Assembly (NCBI GenBank): GCA_963678705.1
Contig: OY783214.1
Span: 12,710,001-12,774,000, forward strand
DNA length: 64,000 bases
From: Panorpa germanica
Lineage: Eukaryota; Arthropoda; Insecta; Mecoptera; Panorpidae
Reading direction: 5' to 3'
A program made the position numbers and the translations under genes. Positions 11,307-24,035 of the stretch are shown piece by piece (the first letter of the stretch is position 1; the number at the start of each line of letters is the position of its first letter). A model generated the notes under the pieces. It ran no database searches, was not told the origin of the DNA, and saw nothing but the letters and a program-made list of their open reading frames with translations.

Positions 11307-11731
11307 CATATTTTTTCTAATTATGTAGATTTTTGTGTACAACGCAACAAGTTTTTTTGAATATTCGTAAATTAACGTTTTGAATATTCGTAACGTTTTA
11401 GTATGCTAACAAATTGTAATTCGATTTGTTGTCTTTGCTTGCGCCCTGAAAAATTTCAACCTGATCATATTTTTGCTAATGTTTAATAACTGTTTCTTGT
11501 TTTCTTTGCAGAAGTCAGAGTGCTAAGGCATTGTTATTGGAGAATTTGGTATTCAGATGGTGAATTTAACTTTATTTTATTTTTTAATATAACATAAATT
11601 ATGTATGTATGTAATCTTGTCGAAGCTTACCCACCCTGACCATAACATACCATGTTATGTTTGCTACACTTATACCTAATAAGTTTATGAGAGTATAATA
11701 ATCAATTAAACTTTGATAACTTCCAAAACTC
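11307..11731 (+). repeat. Duplicated segment, copy A, with a mini-exon-like core
   Basis: This stretch recurs at 13477-13911 with scattered substitutions and small indels. At its centre a strong acceptor (a T-rich run ending TTCTTTGCAG) precedes a 48-bp segment at 11512-11559, followed by GTGAAT. Two phases through the 48 bp are open in both copies; one reads SQSAKALLLENLVFR here. Because several hundred flanking bases are equally conserved, this may be a dispersed repeat that happens to carry splice sites, or a true segmental duplication of an exon with its introns. I do not recognise the peptide. Confidence 0.55.
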
Positions 11732-13476
11732 AGGAAATATAGCGTTAGTCCGGAGGTTGAACACCAAAAGCATGCATAAAGCTGTCACCCACTATGTTAT
11801 CTTTTAGCCTTCTCGATTCTTCTCGTAATCTTATTCATAGTTGAGTATTTTATTATATAGCATTATTTTATTAAATATTTTATTTGGTTGCATTAATTTT
11901 TAATAGTTATTAGCACTAAAAAAAAATACATACATTTATAAACATTTGCAATATATGCTTTACATTTATATATACATTAAATTAAATTAGATTTATTGAT
12001 AAAATCTATCAAGTTTTTCAGATTTTCTTTGCTTTCAAATATCTGCTTATAATCTTTAGGAATATTACTTGTCTTTGTGATGAGTACTTAAATATATGTT
12101 TTACTATAATGGGCTATTACATTGTTCACAGATTGGTTGTGGTTCTCTTTTAAATAAGTATGTATGAGTAAGGTTAGTATGACCTATCATTAGTCTACTA
12201 CATACTACTACTTCCAACCTTCTATTTAGTCCGACTGCATTCATATAAACTTACTTTATATGAGCCAAACATCACGCTCATCACAATTTGAAATTTATTC
12301 GTTTTATTCGAACTAATCTCATTTTTGGAAACTATGCAAATATGTTCCTCATTGCTAAACATTGATATTCTACTAACTACATTAATATGCAGTTTAAACA
12401 CGATATTCTTTTAAATAAATTCATTTTCAAATCGCACTGGACATACCCCTAAAGAGTTAAAAATATTTTCACCAACGTGCAGTTTTATCTGCTCCAAAGT
12501 TTTTCAATAAAATATGTTCCAGCATAGGGAGGGAATCTTTCACGTCAGTACCTGTATCCTGATCTCAACATCCGGAATGTATTTACAAACAGATTTTACT
12601 ATGTTTTTAGTTCGTGTTTAAACATGTTTTGATACTTGTGATATCTAGTGTACAAATATGTGCACAGAGGAGACGTCTCGCATTATAAGGGCGACGGAGG
12701 ACTGGCCAAGTAGACGCCGGGGCTGTGAAATGCATCACATATTATATTGCACAATTTGAGAGGGTTTACATCGTAGAGTTTAAATTCATTCACTTCCTGA
12801 AAGTTTCTTTATGTGATTCTTATAATTTAGACTATTATTTATTTGAAGATCGGAGTAAAAATGTAGATTTACTTGTAGTAGATAACGAGGGTGCAATACC
12901 CAAATAAATATTCTATAAACATTCATTGATAAATTAGTTCCACAGTGAGGGATTTATTAATTCTATATTAATATATCATTTTTGAAGTAAATTTATTGCA
13001 TCTTCTTATACTTATGACTGTATGCCCAGATTCTGCAGAATAAAGGGAAAGAATCTCCAATTTTCAACTGAATTGGGGTAATACTCAAGAAATTTTGTGA
13101 TCTTTATCGTTTAAAATATATTTATTTTTGTAAATTTCGGCGCAGTTTTACTACAAGCTAATTCCAGGTTCATTTCCTATCTCTCACATAGAAATTGTAA
13201 CGCATTGTACCAAATTTAACTTGTCCTACTAGCTAACTCAAACGAAACATCATTATAAATGTATTCATTTATTCATTATTACATTTTACATGTCCTACTG
13301 TTATCGCCCATTATACTAATTACCTCTCTGCCATTTCCTTCTATTTACTTCTACTTTGTCTTTCTCTTTACTTAATTTCTATCTCCGTCCATTTCTCCCA
13401 TCCTGCTTGTTTTGTTTTCACTGCATTATCCCAAATGTTCTGTTTACTCTGCTTATTAATTCAACCGTTAGACATA
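11732..13476. other. Non-coding stretch with a small GC-rich island
   Basis: Mostly AT-rich. A GC-rich island at about 12660-12726 contains TATAAGGG and several GACG/GACGTC motifs and might be promoter-like. At 13148-13182, CTACAAGCTAATTCCAGGTT resembles 10441-10475 and 58705-58740, a minor dispersed repeat. The 60-codon plus frame at 12725-12907 has no recognisable domain. Confidence 0.4.
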
Positions 13477-13911
13477 ATATTTTTTCTAATTATATAGATT
13501 TTTTTGTACTACGCAACAAGTTTATTTGAATATTCGTAAATATTAGTTTGCGAAAAATATTTTAAAATATGTATTAGTATGCTAACTATCTGTAATTCGA
13601 TTTACATATTGTCTTTGCTTGCGTCCTGAAAAATTTCAACCTGATCATACTTTTGCTTATATTTAATCACTGTTTCTTGTTTTCTTTGCAGGAGTCAGAG
13701 TGCTAAGGCATTGTTATTGGGGAATTTGGTATTCAAATGGTGAGTTTAACTTTATTTTATTTTTTAATATAACATAAATTATGTATGTATGTAATTTTGG
13801 CGAAGGTTACCCACTCTGACCATAACATACCATGTTATGTTTGCTACACTTATACCTAATAAGTTTATGAGAGTATAATAATCAATTAAACTTTGATAAC
13901 TTCCAAAACTC
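13477..13911 (+). repeat. Duplicated segment, copy B, with a mini-exon-like core
   Basis: Second copy of 11307-11731, about 2.2 kb downstream in the same orientation. Its 48-bp core at 13692-13739 follows TTCTTTGCAG and is followed by GTGAGT, a consensus donor (copy A has GTGAAT). In one phase the two cores differ conservatively, SQSAKALLLGNLVFK here against E and R at the changed positions in copy A. The similarity stops abruptly after CTTCCAAAACTC. Tandem, same-orientation copies with splice sites would suit alternative exons, but a repeat explanation is equally possible. Confidence 0.55.
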
Positions 13912-15317
13912 TTCCATCTTAACTTTACAGATTACATTTCATCTTATTACTATCTTAAAACTACATATCAACCTTCATATCCCATTTTCTACTTTCCCAA
14001 AAGTTTCCTTGATCTACTCCTCTTCTCCATCTCCATTATCTCCATCTCTTCCATCCATATCTTCCGTTTTACTACTATACATTTTCGTTTAAAGAACAAG
14101 CTTGTTCAACATGAGCTTTTTTTAATTCGTTACATGAACGCACCTTTAATTGTTTTCTTATTTTATTTGTGTTTGGTGTATAACTGAAGCGGAATATCTG
14201 TATGTATTGCACACAGCATATCGCGGTATCGTATTAGATCTATACCATGTATTAGACTAACATGGCATGGACTCCTGCGGTAGAAACTATATATAAATGT
14301 ATATAAGTATGATATATACGTGTATTATACTTCTACATATTCATGTTACATTGTACATACACACCAATGCACGTAAGCATGTATTAGTTACAAGTATAGA
14401 ACTACAAAGTTCTTCTTATCGTTGATTTTTCTATATTTATTATTTATAAATTGCGTTGAAAAGTCTAGGTATGGTTTTTTGTATCGAAGCAAATATATCA
14501 CAAACTATGGTGGTTTGTTAATCAGCTTTCTTGCATAGGTTTTATGTAAGGAGAAAGATGAAAAATGGGGTGCTTTTGAAATTGAATACAACTTTTCACA
14601 AATTGATCTAATACAGTTAATTCTGTTTATGCTTTTATGGAATATGTAGTAGCTTTTTGTCTCGTATTATAGAATTTTATTTCCTTTTCCTTATTTTCTA
14701 TAACATAGTTAAATAAATTAAATTTAAAAAAAGAATATATATCAAAATATAGACTTAAACGCATTGGCTTTCGAGTGACTCGTTTAAAAGTCCCTAATAT
14801 TTAAGTTATGGATGTTGAAACGATTTGTCTGAGTAACTTTAATTTATTGCACAAGGTAGATCAATTTGGGTACAATCAAATTTTAATGACTTAACCTTAT
14901 TGGTTAATATAGGTGTGTTATTTAATATTACAATATATGTAGAAGACATTTTACGAATTGTAAATTTTTAATCAAAGTTATGTGTTGCTTCTGAAATCAA
15001 AAACTTTTATTTTAGTAATTTACATACACATTATAATAATTACACTGTTTAACTTAAATCGTACTATCTTACCTGAAATCAAATTTTATTATTTAAATTG
15101 TTAAATTGTTAAGTTAAATGTAAATTCCTTTTTATCTAATTTTATAATAACTTAACATTATGCACAGTGAGTTCTCTCGACTCTAAATATCAACTGTCTT
15201 GGTTGTTAGCATACCCTACAATGTAAGTAGCTATAACTAATACATACCGTTAGTTCATCTGACCAGGATGCCAACAATAGAAATATAATTCCTTTACATA
15301 TATGTACATCAAATTAG
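13912..15317. other. Non-coding AT-rich stretch
   Basis: No gene recognised. Pyrimidine-rich sequence at 13970-14070 is low complexity. Confidence 0.5.
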
Positions 15318-16254
15318 TCTAGTAGTCAAAAGAGAATATGGATATTTGATAGACTGATAGCCAGTATGATGTTGTATGGAGCAGAGGTTTGGGGGTGGAA
15401 GGAACAAGAAAAGTTGGAAAGAATACAGGTGAGATATATGAAATGGGTACTAGGGCTGGACAGGTGCACGCCAGGATACATGGTGATGGAGGAGATAAAA
15501 AGGGATAAGATACGAATTAAAACAGGGGAAAGAGCAGTAAAATACGAGGAGAAATTGAACAGAGCGGAAAGCAAAATTTTAAAGAAAATAAGAGAGGATA
15601 ACATAAAGAATGGAAGGGGAGGAGGTCCAAAAAAGAGAAAAGAATACTTTGAAAGAAATGGAATGGCGATCGAGGAGGCAGAGAGGAGAAGAGAAGGTGG
15701 CGCAAGTGTGGCAGAGGAGCTAAGGAGAAGGGATAAGGAGACACAACAGCAGGAGAGAATGGGAAAAATAGAAAAAAGTAACTACAATAAAAGATATAAG
15801 AGGTTATGGGAAAATAATGTGCCTCAGTACCTTATAGAAAAAGACATAAAACACATAAGAAGAACAGCAAGGTTTAGATTGGGAAATGAGGAAAAAGGAA
15901 ACAGATACTGAGAAAAGAGTGAGGAAAGAAAGTGTAGGAAAGAGTGTAAGGAAAAAGTAGCAAGCGAAAGGAATATTGGCCAGCTATTAAAGGGAGGCAG
16001 TGAAGGAAAGAGGTGGATGGCGGAAATAGTAAGAAGGAAAGGAAAAACAGGAGAATAAATAAGCTGGTGGAGAATAATAGAGAGGGTCAAAAGAAGAAGA
16101 AGCAGAAAGCACTTTTGGAAGTAGTAAAAAGTCTAGTTAAGTTTAGTTTTAAGTTTGAATGTATATAGGAATGAAATGTATTAGAAATATAATACTGTAG
16201 ATTGTAAAGCCGAAAGGCACACACAATTAATATATATAATAATAATAATAATTA
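15318..16254 (+). pseudogene. LINE ORF2 C-terminal fragment with 3' tail
   Basis: An open frame from about 15318 to the stop at 15911 encodes the region after the reverse-transcriptase core of a non-LTR retrotransposon: IWIFDRLIASMMLYGAEVWG, then a long lysine/glutamate/arginine-rich helix-forming stretch (residues about 60-150 of the ATG-started frame at 15366), ending RFRLGNEEKGNRY. The frame then breaks; downstream text (KCRKECKE, GQLLKGG, KRWMAEIVRRK) continues the homology in damaged form. The 3' end carries TAAAGCCGAAAGGCACACA followed by a TAATAATAAT tail at about 16226-16254. The 5' truncation and broken frame make it dead. The type recalls LINEs common in ant genomes; clade assignment (R1/I-like) is tentative. 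Confidence 0.75.
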
Positions 16255-18187
16255 GCCTTTAACCATTTGAAAAGTTTATCTATTTCTTTGCACAATTTTT
16301 ATCTGCTAATATTTGGAAGCACCCTGTTTGTTGTATAAGCTCAGTTTACTTTGCTCCAGTGAGCTTGTGGTATTTTAGTCATCATCTATATTAACTTACA
16401 CGTAAATAAATCAATTTAACAATAGATTATCTTACTAAAGAAATTTGTTAGTACTATTACTATGGTCTGTTTGTGGTATCTTAGTTACCTGACAACCTCG
16501 GTGTACGACGTGCCTATTGTAAGATCAAAAGAACTTGTGCAGCTTCATAGAAGTGATTTCAATGCTTGAATTGATAAGACTTTTGGTACTCATTGGATCG
16601 AGTTTTCATTTTAAATATAATCGCTTAAACGTTGTACTTTAAAATAAATTTCCCCAAATTCATAGTAAATTTCTTTATTGGAAGACTCGACACTATCATC
16701 CTCTTATAACAGTAGTAGCCATGAATAGATCATTCTTGTTGTCTGGATATAAAGTATAAGAAGAAGCAGAACAATATTTGGGGCGATAAAAGGTTACGTG
16801 CCTAAGAAGCCCGAGAAACTATATATAAAAAAAATACCATCATCCTCACGTGGTTGTGTATAAGTATATACATAAATATTCTAATTAGTTTTTTGAACCA
16901 AACATATATTTTCCTTTTTGACAGTATTTCATTTTGGTATTTTGAAAGAAAAACGTTTTTTATAATAAAAAATGATTATCTGTTCATGATATGAGCAGAT
17001 ACGAACAGAATAATTTTAGTTTCGAATCCCTATTTATAACATAAATTCATAATTACAATTTAAATCACGTGTATGGAACACGTGAGGTAATCGACTATAA
17101 AATAACAATCATTATCAAAAGCAGATAATTCAAATAAAAATAAAATACAAATAAACATATCACGTGACATGACAGTTACAATATTAAAACGGACGTAAAT
17201 TATCACGCCTGGTTGACATTGTATCGCATTCAATTTCCAATGTTCAACTTTCAGTGATAGAAAAGATGAGAGCTAAAAGTTGGAAGAAGATGGTAAAACG
17301 ATCTAACCACCGCACCACCACGTCGCGCCACACCGCACCCCAACTCCCCCCGGCGCGCATTCAGCAACGACTGAGGGTTATAAGTTACAACAAGAAATAT
17401 ATGAGGAAACATCTTAAAGAGATTTTAAGTTGAAGTTAGAGCGAGCGAGAATTTTCAATCCAACTGAAACGCAATTTGATACTTGAATGTAAGAAAAGAA
17501 GAAAGATATGAGAAAGAATAAACACACGTAGTACGCAAAAGCTTGGTTCGAGTTTAGAAATATAAGGGAAGGGGTAAACAGGAGGTGAGCAAAAAGCAGT
17601 TGAGAGGTAAAGAGATATAAAACTAGGGAGTCAGAAACTGAAACGTCAAAAGAACTTCGCAAGGCAAGAACGTAAACCTCTCTTCTCTGTGAGTTGTAGA
17701 CGTAAAGAAGCAGAACAGAACAAATTCTCAGGAATTACTATCACGAAGTGTTCTATTCTTATTTTCTTATTCTTATTCAAATGTAAAGATCGTTCACAAT
17801 ATACATTTCTTTTTTATATTGATGATTAAATCGTGAATAAACTTGTTGTTGTTGTTGTTGTGTGGGTGCCTTGATAACAATGAATGAGTTATGTAATTAT
17901 GCCCGAGCTGAAATGTATCTGGTGCAGCGGAGAGAACAAATTGCTCGTGGGTGGCAACGGAGTTGTACGACACTAGCAACTGAAAGGAAGGAGGGGGGGG
18001 GTGCAAAGAGGGGAATAAGCTTTATTACCTGTTTAATTAATAAAATTACATTTATGACTTCTTAACTCCATAATCAAAATGAGTTGATTTGAATTTCGTG
18101 GTTCATTGAGGAATTAAAATGTTCTAGTTTTCTTTTTCTCGGTGTTCGCGTGCTATTTATTTTAAAAGATATTAAATATGTCGAGAT
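16255..18187. other. Non-coding stretch with a GC-rich island
   Basis: AT-rich apart from about 17280-17360, where a C-rich, CpG-containing run (CACCACCACGTCGCGCCACA) stands out and may be regulatory. Frames at 17414-17662 and 17794-18065 show no domain. A poly-GTT run lies at 17843-17861 and a G run at 17991-18001. Confidence 0.4.
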
Positions 18188-18195
18188 TAGCTCGT

Positions 18196-18604
18196 CAGGG
18201 GCGGCCTCAGCCATTGCGAGGCCCCGGGCAGCACATCTTGGCGAGGCCCCGGGCGGCAGAACTTTGCGAGGCCTCGGGCGGCAGAACTTTGCGAGGCACT
18301 TGCTCTTTGTATAATTTATGTAAATTGTAAGTAATTTTTTTTGATGATAATTGACGAGGAATAAAATTTTATATTGGAAGATTTATAAAGGTTAACAAGA
18401 ACAAAGACGGCAAATATTAATGATGATAAACTAAGGTACATGAATGCCTTAAAAATATACGCAGTGATTCTAGTGGGATTCCTAAAGAGCGAGGCGCGAA
18501 ATTCAAATACATATATAGTAATGAATTTTTCTACTTGGGTTATTGCGTGAGAATGCGAGGCCCCGGGCGGTTGCCCTGCTTGCCACCCCCTAAGGCCGCC
18601 TCTG
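18196..18604. mobile_element. hAT-like MITE (409 bp)
   Basis: Ends are CAGGGGCGGCCTCAG on the left and, reverse-complemented, CAGAGGCGGCCTTAG on the right. The flanking 8-mers are tagctcgt (18188-18195) and cagcccgt (18605-18612), alike at six of eight positions. CAGNG termini and 8-bp duplications are hAT hallmarks, so a non-autonomous hAT is likely. Inside the left end, a GCGAGGCCCCGGGC-type unit of about 25-27 bp is repeated roughly three times (18216-18300), with one inverted at the right end. A second, shorter copy lies at 48178-48490. The 109-codon minus frame at 18316-18645 spans the MITE border and is not a real gene. Confidence 0.75.
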
Positions 18605-18612
18605 CAGCCCGT

Positions 18613-21316
18613 TGTATACATTCTATGGACAATAACGAGCTGCACTTGTATAAAAGTATAACTATATATTTATATTTATTTTTATATAAACTATAAGGCA
18701 GTTTGTTCATCAGTTGTTCTGCTTTACGGATGTGGTTTTCGCATCGGTGACATTTGCTACTTCACAATTCACATTAAAACTACCCCTATTTATTACAAAT
18801 GTTTAAATCAATAACCCTTAGTTCTTTCTTATCATTTAAAGTTGTTTTAGGTACAATAATTCATTGTGAACAAGTCTCTTACTCTTTTATGGAACATACG
18901 GCCACTTTTCTGGCTGTACTCCCTTTGCCTTTGCTTCGTTTCTTTTACGTTCAGTGTTACACTATGTTATGTTTCTTCTTTCTTTAATACTTCAAAACTC
19001 CTACGGACAAATGTACACCCGTTCAACCAATTATAAAATCGAGCATGAAATTCACTCAATAAATTTCATGATAAATCAAATAGCAAATGTAGATAACATG
19101 CTTAAACACAATAATATACCATTTACATTTAATTTACGTTTAAATGTGACCACCACGTACCTTAATGCTACTGTTATTATTTGTTATAGAATGAGAAATT
19201 GTAGTAGGATTGATTATAAGGGCATACATTTCTTAGAGGTAGGTCACTAGTATCACTAAGGTTAGGACTGCACTGCGAATATAAATCCGCAATTCTGTAG
19301 CATGTGGATGGGAATCATATGAACGTACTGGCGTTTCTAAATTCGTAATTAAAGGTGCCATTATTTTCGCTTCTCTGTATATCTTAATTTTCACCCCGCG
19401 AAGATAAGTAATACAAAATATTACACCAAGTCTGTTTTACAAGCATTGTTTGTACTCTTATAATTGGTTTGTTTAGCGCTGTCCCATTTATGACGTAACT
19501 ACAAATCCCAGCTACAACGCGCCTTTCATGTTCGTAGTCATTACCTTTATAAAAACTGCTTTTATGTAAAAAATCATACAAAATTGTAATACATATATCA
19601 GATACTTTTGTAGTACCAGAGAAAGTAACTAGTTCCTCTATTAGGTATAACTATATGCCCTATATACTATTTCAAAGTTCATAACACGTAGCTGTATCTA
19701 GGCCCGAATTTAAGGGAGGCAGGCGAGGCTACTACCCCGGGGTCTCCATAGTAGAGACAAAAGCAATAAATTTTTGAAAGACTTGACGGAAAAAAATTGT
19801 TCCTTCTAATCGGAAAATAATTAGGGGTCTAAATCCGGCACTGGCTGTATCACTGCTAACAACATTAAATTCACTGCTATTACGCTTTAACCTTCACTAG
19901 CCACTTGTCGCGTTGATTTCCTTTGGTTCGTATTTCATGGCCTCCTTAGTCAATCTAGACCGACGAATTTGATTACTTCCATTTTTCAATGCAGTAAGCT
20001 TTGTCTCTTATTATATTTTCAAATTATATTCATCTAAAGTGGGCAGCACTTTGACATTTCACAAATGATTCCTTTCATACTCATAGTTATTTTTTTATTC
20101 TTTTTATTTTCGTTTCTTTTTGTACGCCCTTCTCTTTTTATTTTTATTACAGGGTTATGATATTTCATTTGGTTCTCGGTGTTTTGACGCTATGAATCTT
20201 ATCGGAATTAGACAGTCTTTATCGACTTAATAATATGACTGTACGTAGTTAACAAACTGTAATTGAGAGGATTCTATAAAAATACATTGCCTTGACTTGA
20301 CTTGACTTCAGTTTGAGTTACTTTATTCAATTAAAAACAAACAAAAACTTATTTTCGTATTAACATTTTTAAGGGGAGATTTAATACGATTATTTACATA
20401 GATAAAATCTTTTCTTTGTTGGTTTTATTTAGAAGAAATTAAATGTTGCGTTTTTGAGGTCTCTTATGTGGAGGTAGGCCGTAGACGGGTAATTGGTGTG
20501 AACAAATAATTAGTCCATTGTGTTATCATGACCGTATTAATATTGAGCTACTCACCCTAATACTGGTTTCAGGCTATAAACATCACTCACTAGTAGGACA
20601 TTGTCTAGCTTAAAAATTTACATTACAAGTTACGAATTAACATGTTTTTGTTTCATTATTTATAGTTACTCTACCGTATTATACGAATATTTATTTATAT
20701 ATTTTAGGGAAATCATAAGAAGTAAAGAGTTCGATTCCTTATCATGTAATTCAGATTGTGGTGCATCGATAGAAAGACGCTAAACAAAATTAAAAAGTAA
20801 ACTAATAAGAAACAGTTGAATCATCAAATTAAAGTTTCTTAGGTATTACATTTCAGTAAATGTGTAAAATATAAAATACATTTCAATTTGTAGTTAGCTT
20901 TTGTAAATTTTAAAAGATAATTTTATACTTTTTATTGTTCTTGCTTAAACTAAAACAGACTGAAGATATTTCTAGAAATTGAATAGTCTTAAGTACTGGA
21001 TATCATGAGATAATTGACACAGAGCTTTGTATTAAGGGTTTTGTTCTACGTGATCTTTAATTTCTTACTCATAATAATTTTCTATATAGTGAATATTGAA
21101 CTGATGTTCTACAAATTTTGTATTCTACTTTTGCTGCCCCCATAAAGTTTCTGTCGCTATTGCCGTGTGCGTGGTAGGCTTGGTCGTTGTGTTCTTGCTG
21201 CGCTTTTCATGATTAGTATGCTGTAATATTTCAAAAGCTTTTGATGATATAAGTTTCCAAATTAAAGATAGAGCTGTTGCAATACACATGCTCTCTTGCT
21301 AATTTAGAGTTGTTTC
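18613..21316. other. Non-coding AT-rich stretch
   Basis: Frames at 18799-19250 and 19384-19581 have no recognisable domain. A short TTGAC tandem occurs near 20290-20306. A patch at 19700-19745 is relatively GC-rich. No gene was recognised. Confidence 0.45.
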
Positions 21317-21536
21317 GGTTCTCTCAATTCAAAGTCAATAATTACATATCATTCATTTATTAATAATCAATTCCAATTGTATACGTATATGGACAATTCT
21401 CCTAAGCGATTTGTGTTAAAGTTCCATTGATAAATGGACACCGTTGTACCTTTGCATGATGACAATACTAAGCCTTGAGTAATGAGTAATACTGGAAGTA
21501 TTCATATTGCCAAATAGGACTAACAGATGTCATCGT
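21317..21536 (+). repeat. Repeat family U2, copy
   Basis: Starts GGTTCTCTCAATT, followed by AAAGTCAATAATTA, matching 51639-51670. Later CACCGTTGTACCTTTGCA aligns with CACCTCTGTTCCTCTGCA at about 51811-51828, and the right part matches the minus-strand fragment at 4281-4335. Non-coding; no terminal repeats or target duplication visible. Confidence 0.5.
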
Positions 21537-23652
21537 AATTTAAAACAAAAGATATTGGAGTTGTAGTAAAATCGGAATGAATATTAAAAAACATTTTAGT
21601 AGAATCTGGAACGTGGCAGGATACAATGTCTTAAGGATTTTCCTTGATCTAAAGAATAAATTAAAAGCATTTGAGAGTAAGTTATGGTACAGTAAGTGAC
21701 AGTACAGAGTCTATGGCGAAAAAATAACTGGGTCCTAGGAAGTCATTAAAAATATAAAACTAAAAAAGATTTCATTGAACATATAATTACTGAATAGACC
21801 GTGAGTTATAGCTGATGGCTACATTCACGCTAAACTGAATTAAAACTTGACAAACCCCGCGTTTCAGAGGTCGATTCACCGTCTGGGGAAATATTGAAAC
21901 AGCATGAAATAACACTGTAGATACTATTACTTTCTCTATCTTACACATACCTATAATCAATATCGTAGATAGAGATAGATATATTTTATAAAGGTTTAGT
22001 TAATGTTAAGATCAGTGACGAGTTGTTTTAGGAGGAAAGGTTTTGTTTGTTTGGACGCTTTAATAAGAAATATTTATCTCTATGATTTTATTATGATCTT
22101 TTATGGTTGATGGATTATTGAAGAAGAGTGTGAAAGTTATTAATGAATAAAAATATTGTGAATCTGACTGAAATAATAATTCCTTAGAAAATCTTTTGAA
22201 AACATTGTTCTTTTATATTTTAACTCTTGGTCAATATATTCTAGTTTTCTGTAGTAGAAAATTGAGACTAACTATTTAAAGTAAACATAATTTTGCTTAG
22301 CTCTTACTCGAATTGATTACGTTCTTTTCAGTTCTTGTTTTTCAAGGTCATCCCAAATCTTTTCTGTTTATAAAAGTATCTAGTAATGTATTTTAATTCA
22401 GTAACACTTTTATACTCCTTGTGCACTTGTAGCTTAAAAAGTAGAGAAAAATAACAAGAAGCAATAGGAAGATGGATTCACTAACTTTATTGTCAACTAA
22501 CTAGACACTTCAAAAACTTATAATGATGCTAGAAGAATGGATTTAAATCATTCGTATTCTGTAGAAGTTCTTTTGCAGATTCTATTATTGTTATAGGAAG
22601 TTGAGCAAGTCATATTTGAAAAAATTCTTATCTACTTCGTTAATTTGATATTAAAGTAAACATTTTATCTTTCACTTAAAAAAATAGTATAGCTAAATCA
22701 AAATTACTCCGATGGCCTTTTTTTGAAGCAAACACATTAAACACTTTGTATTTAAATGGATGATTTAACATTCGCCGCTACTGTTTTATAAAAAGGGTAG
22801 ATATATACACAGTACTCTACCAAATAACAAATGAATAAGCTTTATCAAATATATATTTCTCTTTCTAACACTTTGTAATAACAATATAACAAAAAAGGAC
22901 AAAGCTATTGAAACTTAAGCATATCAATATTTTATACTACAGCAATGCTGCTTTACTCTACGAATAATACTTTTAGATTGTAAAGTATGCATATATATAT
23001 ACACACAGTATGTAATAGAAAGAGATATAGAAAATACTGAGCACAGATCTTGTTGCTTTATTTTATTTAACTTTGCTGCTCAGATAATTTTTATAAATTT
23101 CTACTACCTAATGAACGATGGTATTGCAATGAAAACATTGAAGTATTTAACCCCATGTATGTATTCAAACTCATCGAATAATGTAAAGCAAAGCTTAAGG
23201 ATTAAATATATTCTAAACAATAGAGCTTTCGATCTCTCTATGCGAGGTCATCATCAGATAACTAGGTAAAAAATAAGGTTAATATACAAGTAAAAGTAAC
23301 AGTCTAATTCTAGTGTCAAACTCTCTGCTGCAACATAAGTGAAATATTTGCCTCCCCACTCTCACTTCCGCTGTGTCTATAATACCGTTCAATCTCTATA
23401 TTCATCAATAATCAATTCCCGAGGGATGGACAAATACTGAATATAGAATCAATTTTTTCATTACATGAACTAACATTGGAATAATCCATTCCCAGATGAT
23501 AGATAGATAAGTAACAAAAGGACACGATGACTTGAAGAAGAGAAAATGTATTGTATTGCTTAGATGAAGAACTTACCTTACATTATAGGTTTTCAAATTT
23601 TAGTACATACAAGTATCCTAAAAAGCGAAATTAATACGAAATTTACCCTGCG
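21537..23652. other. Non-coding AT-rich stretch
   Basis: No gene, RNA or structured repeat recognised. The interval is AT-rich with many stops in all frames. Confidence 0.5.
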
Positions 23653-23654
23653 TG

Positions 23655-23858
23655 TGTACACTGGGTCTTTTAAGGAACAGTTGAAATTTCAAGCTCCTAT
23701 AGCTCTCTTATTAGTACACAGCGCGCTTCACCTATGCCTCCTAAAGAATCTTGGTAGTGGTAGGAACTTAAGGTTCCAGCTGCGTCTGGATCTGGCAGTT
23801 TACCGGCAAAGGCGAGCCAGTGAAACTTGCCTCTGTTCCTTAAAAGGAACAGTGTACA
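23655..23858. mobile_element. Inverted-repeat element with internal TTAA sites
   Basis: The two ends form an imperfect inverted repeat of about 36 bp: TGTACACTG, a variable 4-mer, then TTTTAAGGAACAG on each side. A TTAA occurs in each arm (23670-23673 and 23840-23843), so the inner part could also be read as a TTAA-flanked element with GGAACAG ends. TTAA is the piggyBac target, and a piggyBac C-terminal fragment lies 180 bp downstream. The interior is less AT-rich. The frames over it (23564-23894, both strands) are incidental. Confidence 0.5.
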
Positions 23859-24035
23859 AACGATGTTAGTATGTTCCAATGTTAGTAAATGCACTTTTTT
23901 TGCTTTTGCTCTTTGCTTTACAGTTTTTTCATGGTTAAAATAAATGTTTTATGTAATTTAATATATTATTTATTAGATTATATGTTTAGATTCTTTTTTG
24001 TTAGTTCTTCTTTTTACTACAATAAGTTTTTGAAG

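Noticed and set aside
18316-18645. 109-codon minus frame with a parallel at 48143-48373
   Set aside because: Both lie on copies of the same non-coding MITE and cross its border; the similarity is that of the repeat.
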